DNA from: Nocardiopsis flavescens
GTDB lineage: Bacteria > Actinomycetota > Actinomycetes > Streptosporangiales > Streptosporangiaceae
Direction of reading: 5' to 3'
Assembly: GCF_900141985.1 (NCBI RefSeq)
Contig: NZ_FQZK01000003.1
Location: 248,001-312,000, forward strand
DNA length: 64,000 nucleotides
Shown: in pieces, positions 62,798 through 64,000 of the stretch
Layout of the letters: the number at the start of each line of letters is the position of its first letter
Position numbering within the stretch: the first letter of the stretch is position 1
Made by a program: the position numbers and the translations under genes
The notes under the pieces: generated by a model
Database searches by the model: none
Seen by the model: only the letters and a program-made list of their open reading frames with translations
What the model was told of the DNA's origin: nothing

Positions 62798-64000
62798 TCA
62801 GCGCAGACCGACCACACCGGTGCGGCCGTCGGCGCCGGTGTAGGAGAGCACCACCGCTCCGGGGACCGCGGCGGCGGCGTGGACCACCGCGTCGGCCAGG
62901 CCCTCGGCCCGGATCTCCCGGGTGCCGTCCGGACCGGAGAAGACGGCCAGGGCGTCGTGCTCCCCCTCCCCGAACACGCACACGACCCCGCCGGACAGGC
63001 CCAGCGCCAGCGGCCGCTCGCCCAGGAGCGGCGAGGGCGCGCCCCGGGCGGGACAGGAAGCGGCTTCCAGCAGCACCTCGCCGCCGGTGTCGCGCACCGT
63101 GTAACGGCCGCCCATCAGGCCCCGCCAGGCCCCGTCCGAGCCGGGCGCCCCGGTCTCCCCGGCTCCGACGAACGCTCCGCCGCCCAGGTCCACGGCCTCC
63201 CCGGTGGCGGGGTCCACGGCCCACCGCACGCGGGCTCCGGCGACCCCGTCGACCACCAGGCCGCCGTGCACCGCCAGCAGCCGCTCCACGGAGGGGCCCA
63301 GGGGCGCGGCCGTGACCCGCCAGAGCTCCTCGCCGGTGGCCGCGTCCAGGCCCACCAGGTGCGAGCCGGGCGTGTGGCCGTCCCGGCCGGGGCCGGAGCA
63401 GTCGGCCGCGGCCACGGCGACGCCGCCGGTCACCACCACGTCGTCCACGGTGCCCAGGGCGCCGCATTCGGCCAGGTCCCGTACCGTCACCGCCCAGGCC
63501 GTCCGCTCGCCGCCCGCGTGCCGGGCGACCAGGGAGGACTCCTGGCGGAAGACCCACACATCGCCGTCGCACGCGCCCAGCGAGGCCAGGTGGTGCCCGG
63601 GGAAGGGCGAACGGCGCTCCATGTAGTTGCGGCCGTAGGTGTCCGAGACGGGGTACCGGTCCAGTTCCGCCCCGGTGCGGGAGTCGAGGACGACGAATTC
63701 GGTGTACCCGCCGTCCGGTTCGTTCGCCGGGTCGGTCCACCCCGCGTCGTGCGCGCGCTCCTCGACGACGATGTGGCGGCCGTCGTCGGCGACGTCCGCC
63801 AGGACGCCGAGCTCCCCGGCGTCGACCCGGTAGTGCCACAGCTCCTCTCCGGTCTCGCCGGACAGGACCGCGACGCCCTCGTCCTCCAGCACCGCCACCC
63901 CGCCCGGCACGGGGAACACGGGGGCGGGCGTCCCCGACCAGCCCTCCCGCGTCCAGGCCACCCCGGCCACCGCTTCGGGGCGGTCCGGGTCGGGCGGGTC
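62798..64000 (-). CDS. PQQ-like beta-propeller protein (5' end beyond window)
   Basis: The minus-strand frame is open to the right edge, about 400 residues so far. It has repeated blades of the type VFPVPGGVAVLEDEGVAVLSGETGEELWHY, FVVLDSRTGAELDRYPVS, LVGLDAATGEELWRVTAAPL and VVDGVAGARVRWAVDPATGEAV, the W-containing blade pattern of PQQ-binding-like (PQQ_2) propellers. The visible part has no signal peptide or kinase domain. In actinomycetes such propellers often follow a transmembrane helix and sometimes a Ser/Thr kinase domain, so the missing N terminus matters. It converges on the bacteriocin operon with 23 bases between stops. Confidence 0.75.
   Translation of the reverse strand, partial: DPPDPDRPEAVAGVAWTREGWSGTPAPVFPVPGGVAVLEDEGVAVLSGETGEELWHYRVDAGELGVLADVADDGRHIVVEERAHDAGWTDPANEPDGGYTEFVVLDSRTGAELDRYPVSDTYGRNYMERRSPFPGHHLASLGACDGDVWVFRQESSLVARHAGGERTAWAVTVRDLAECGALGTVDDVVVTGGVAVAAADCSGPGRDGHTPGSHLVGLDAATGEELWRVTAAPLGPSVERLLAVHGGLVVDGVAGARVRWAVDPATGEAVDLGGGAFVGAGETGAPGSDGAWRGLMGGRYTVRDTGGEVLLEAASCPARGAPSPLLGERPLALGLSGGVVCVFGEGEHDALAVFSGPDGTREIRAEGLADAVVHAAAAVPGAVVLSYTGADGRTGVVGLR

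Overview
The window is high-GC DNA with strong G/C at third codon positions. It carries Shine-Dalgarno-led genes, several GTG/TTG starts, actinobacterial gene families (ShbA/SigD-type sigma factor, GuaB3, His-tailed GroEL1, Rpn-like paralogs) and a CIRCE-controlled groESL. I infer a filamentous actinomycete, most likely Nocardiopsis or a close relative. There is no insertion sequence, prophage or CRISPR array. About 53 protein genes, one tRNA and one gene remnant are annotated.

Layout. 1-3 kb: the tail of a TetR gene, then a divergent TetR regulator / DUF308-like membrane protein pair over a palindrome-rich operator, then an Rpn-like nuclease-fold gene. 3.06-4.38 kb: a gene-free island of diverged tandem and inverted repeats. 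4.4-7.9 kb: secreted GH26 hydrolase, sulfotransferase, secreted subtilisin. 8.5-13.1 kb: polyprenyl sugar-phosphate transferase-cysQ-cysD-cysN (sulfate activation). 13.4-18.2 kb: MarR-gene remnant, pth, rplY, prs, glmU, tRNA-Gln. 18.3-24.3 kb: desaturase plus its probable TetR repressor, MarR regulator, GDSL lipoprotein, AraC regulator and a toroid-fold protein. 24.3-29.0 kb: ABC-F ATPase, split transketolase, ispE. 29.2-34 kb: Ser/Thr kinase, guaA, galE. 34.1-42.0 kb: secreted ExeM-type nuclease, the Pnkp-Hen1 RNA-repair cassette and an uncharacterised neighbour. 42.4-46.3 kb: glpD and a divergent DHA2-type MFS/MarR pair. 46.5-54.2 kb: membrane protein, lytic transglycosylase, guaB3, guaB, sigma factor, groEL, groES. 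54.3-59.4 kb: methyltransferase, a large coiled-coil protein with an exact internal duplication, and an MDR oxidoreductase. 59.65-62.8 kb: a three-gene lactococcin-972-type bacteriocin operon. The window ends inside a beta-propeller gene.

How the genes work together. CysD/CysN make APS and CysQ removes PAP, which fits a sulfotransferase 2 kb away; no APS kinase is in view. Pnkp and Hen1 overlap by four bases and form the known bacterial RNA repair-and-protect machine. The bacteriocin precursor, its polytopic membrane partner and an ABC ATPase are in order on one strand, with a hairpin after the precursor gene that would favour peptide over immunity proteins. guaA, guaB and guaB3 serve guanine nucleotide supply, and the guaB-sigma-groEL-groES order matches the mycobacterial sigD and streptomycete shbA neighbourhoods.

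The best leads are the repeat island at 3.06-4.38 kb, the bacteriocin operon with its attenuator, a SoxS-like 19-bp-spacer promoter on an apparently leaderless split transketolase, a 19-codon upstream ORF coupled to a TetR-controlled membrane protein, and the 198-bp near-identical tandem duplication in the coiled-coil gene.
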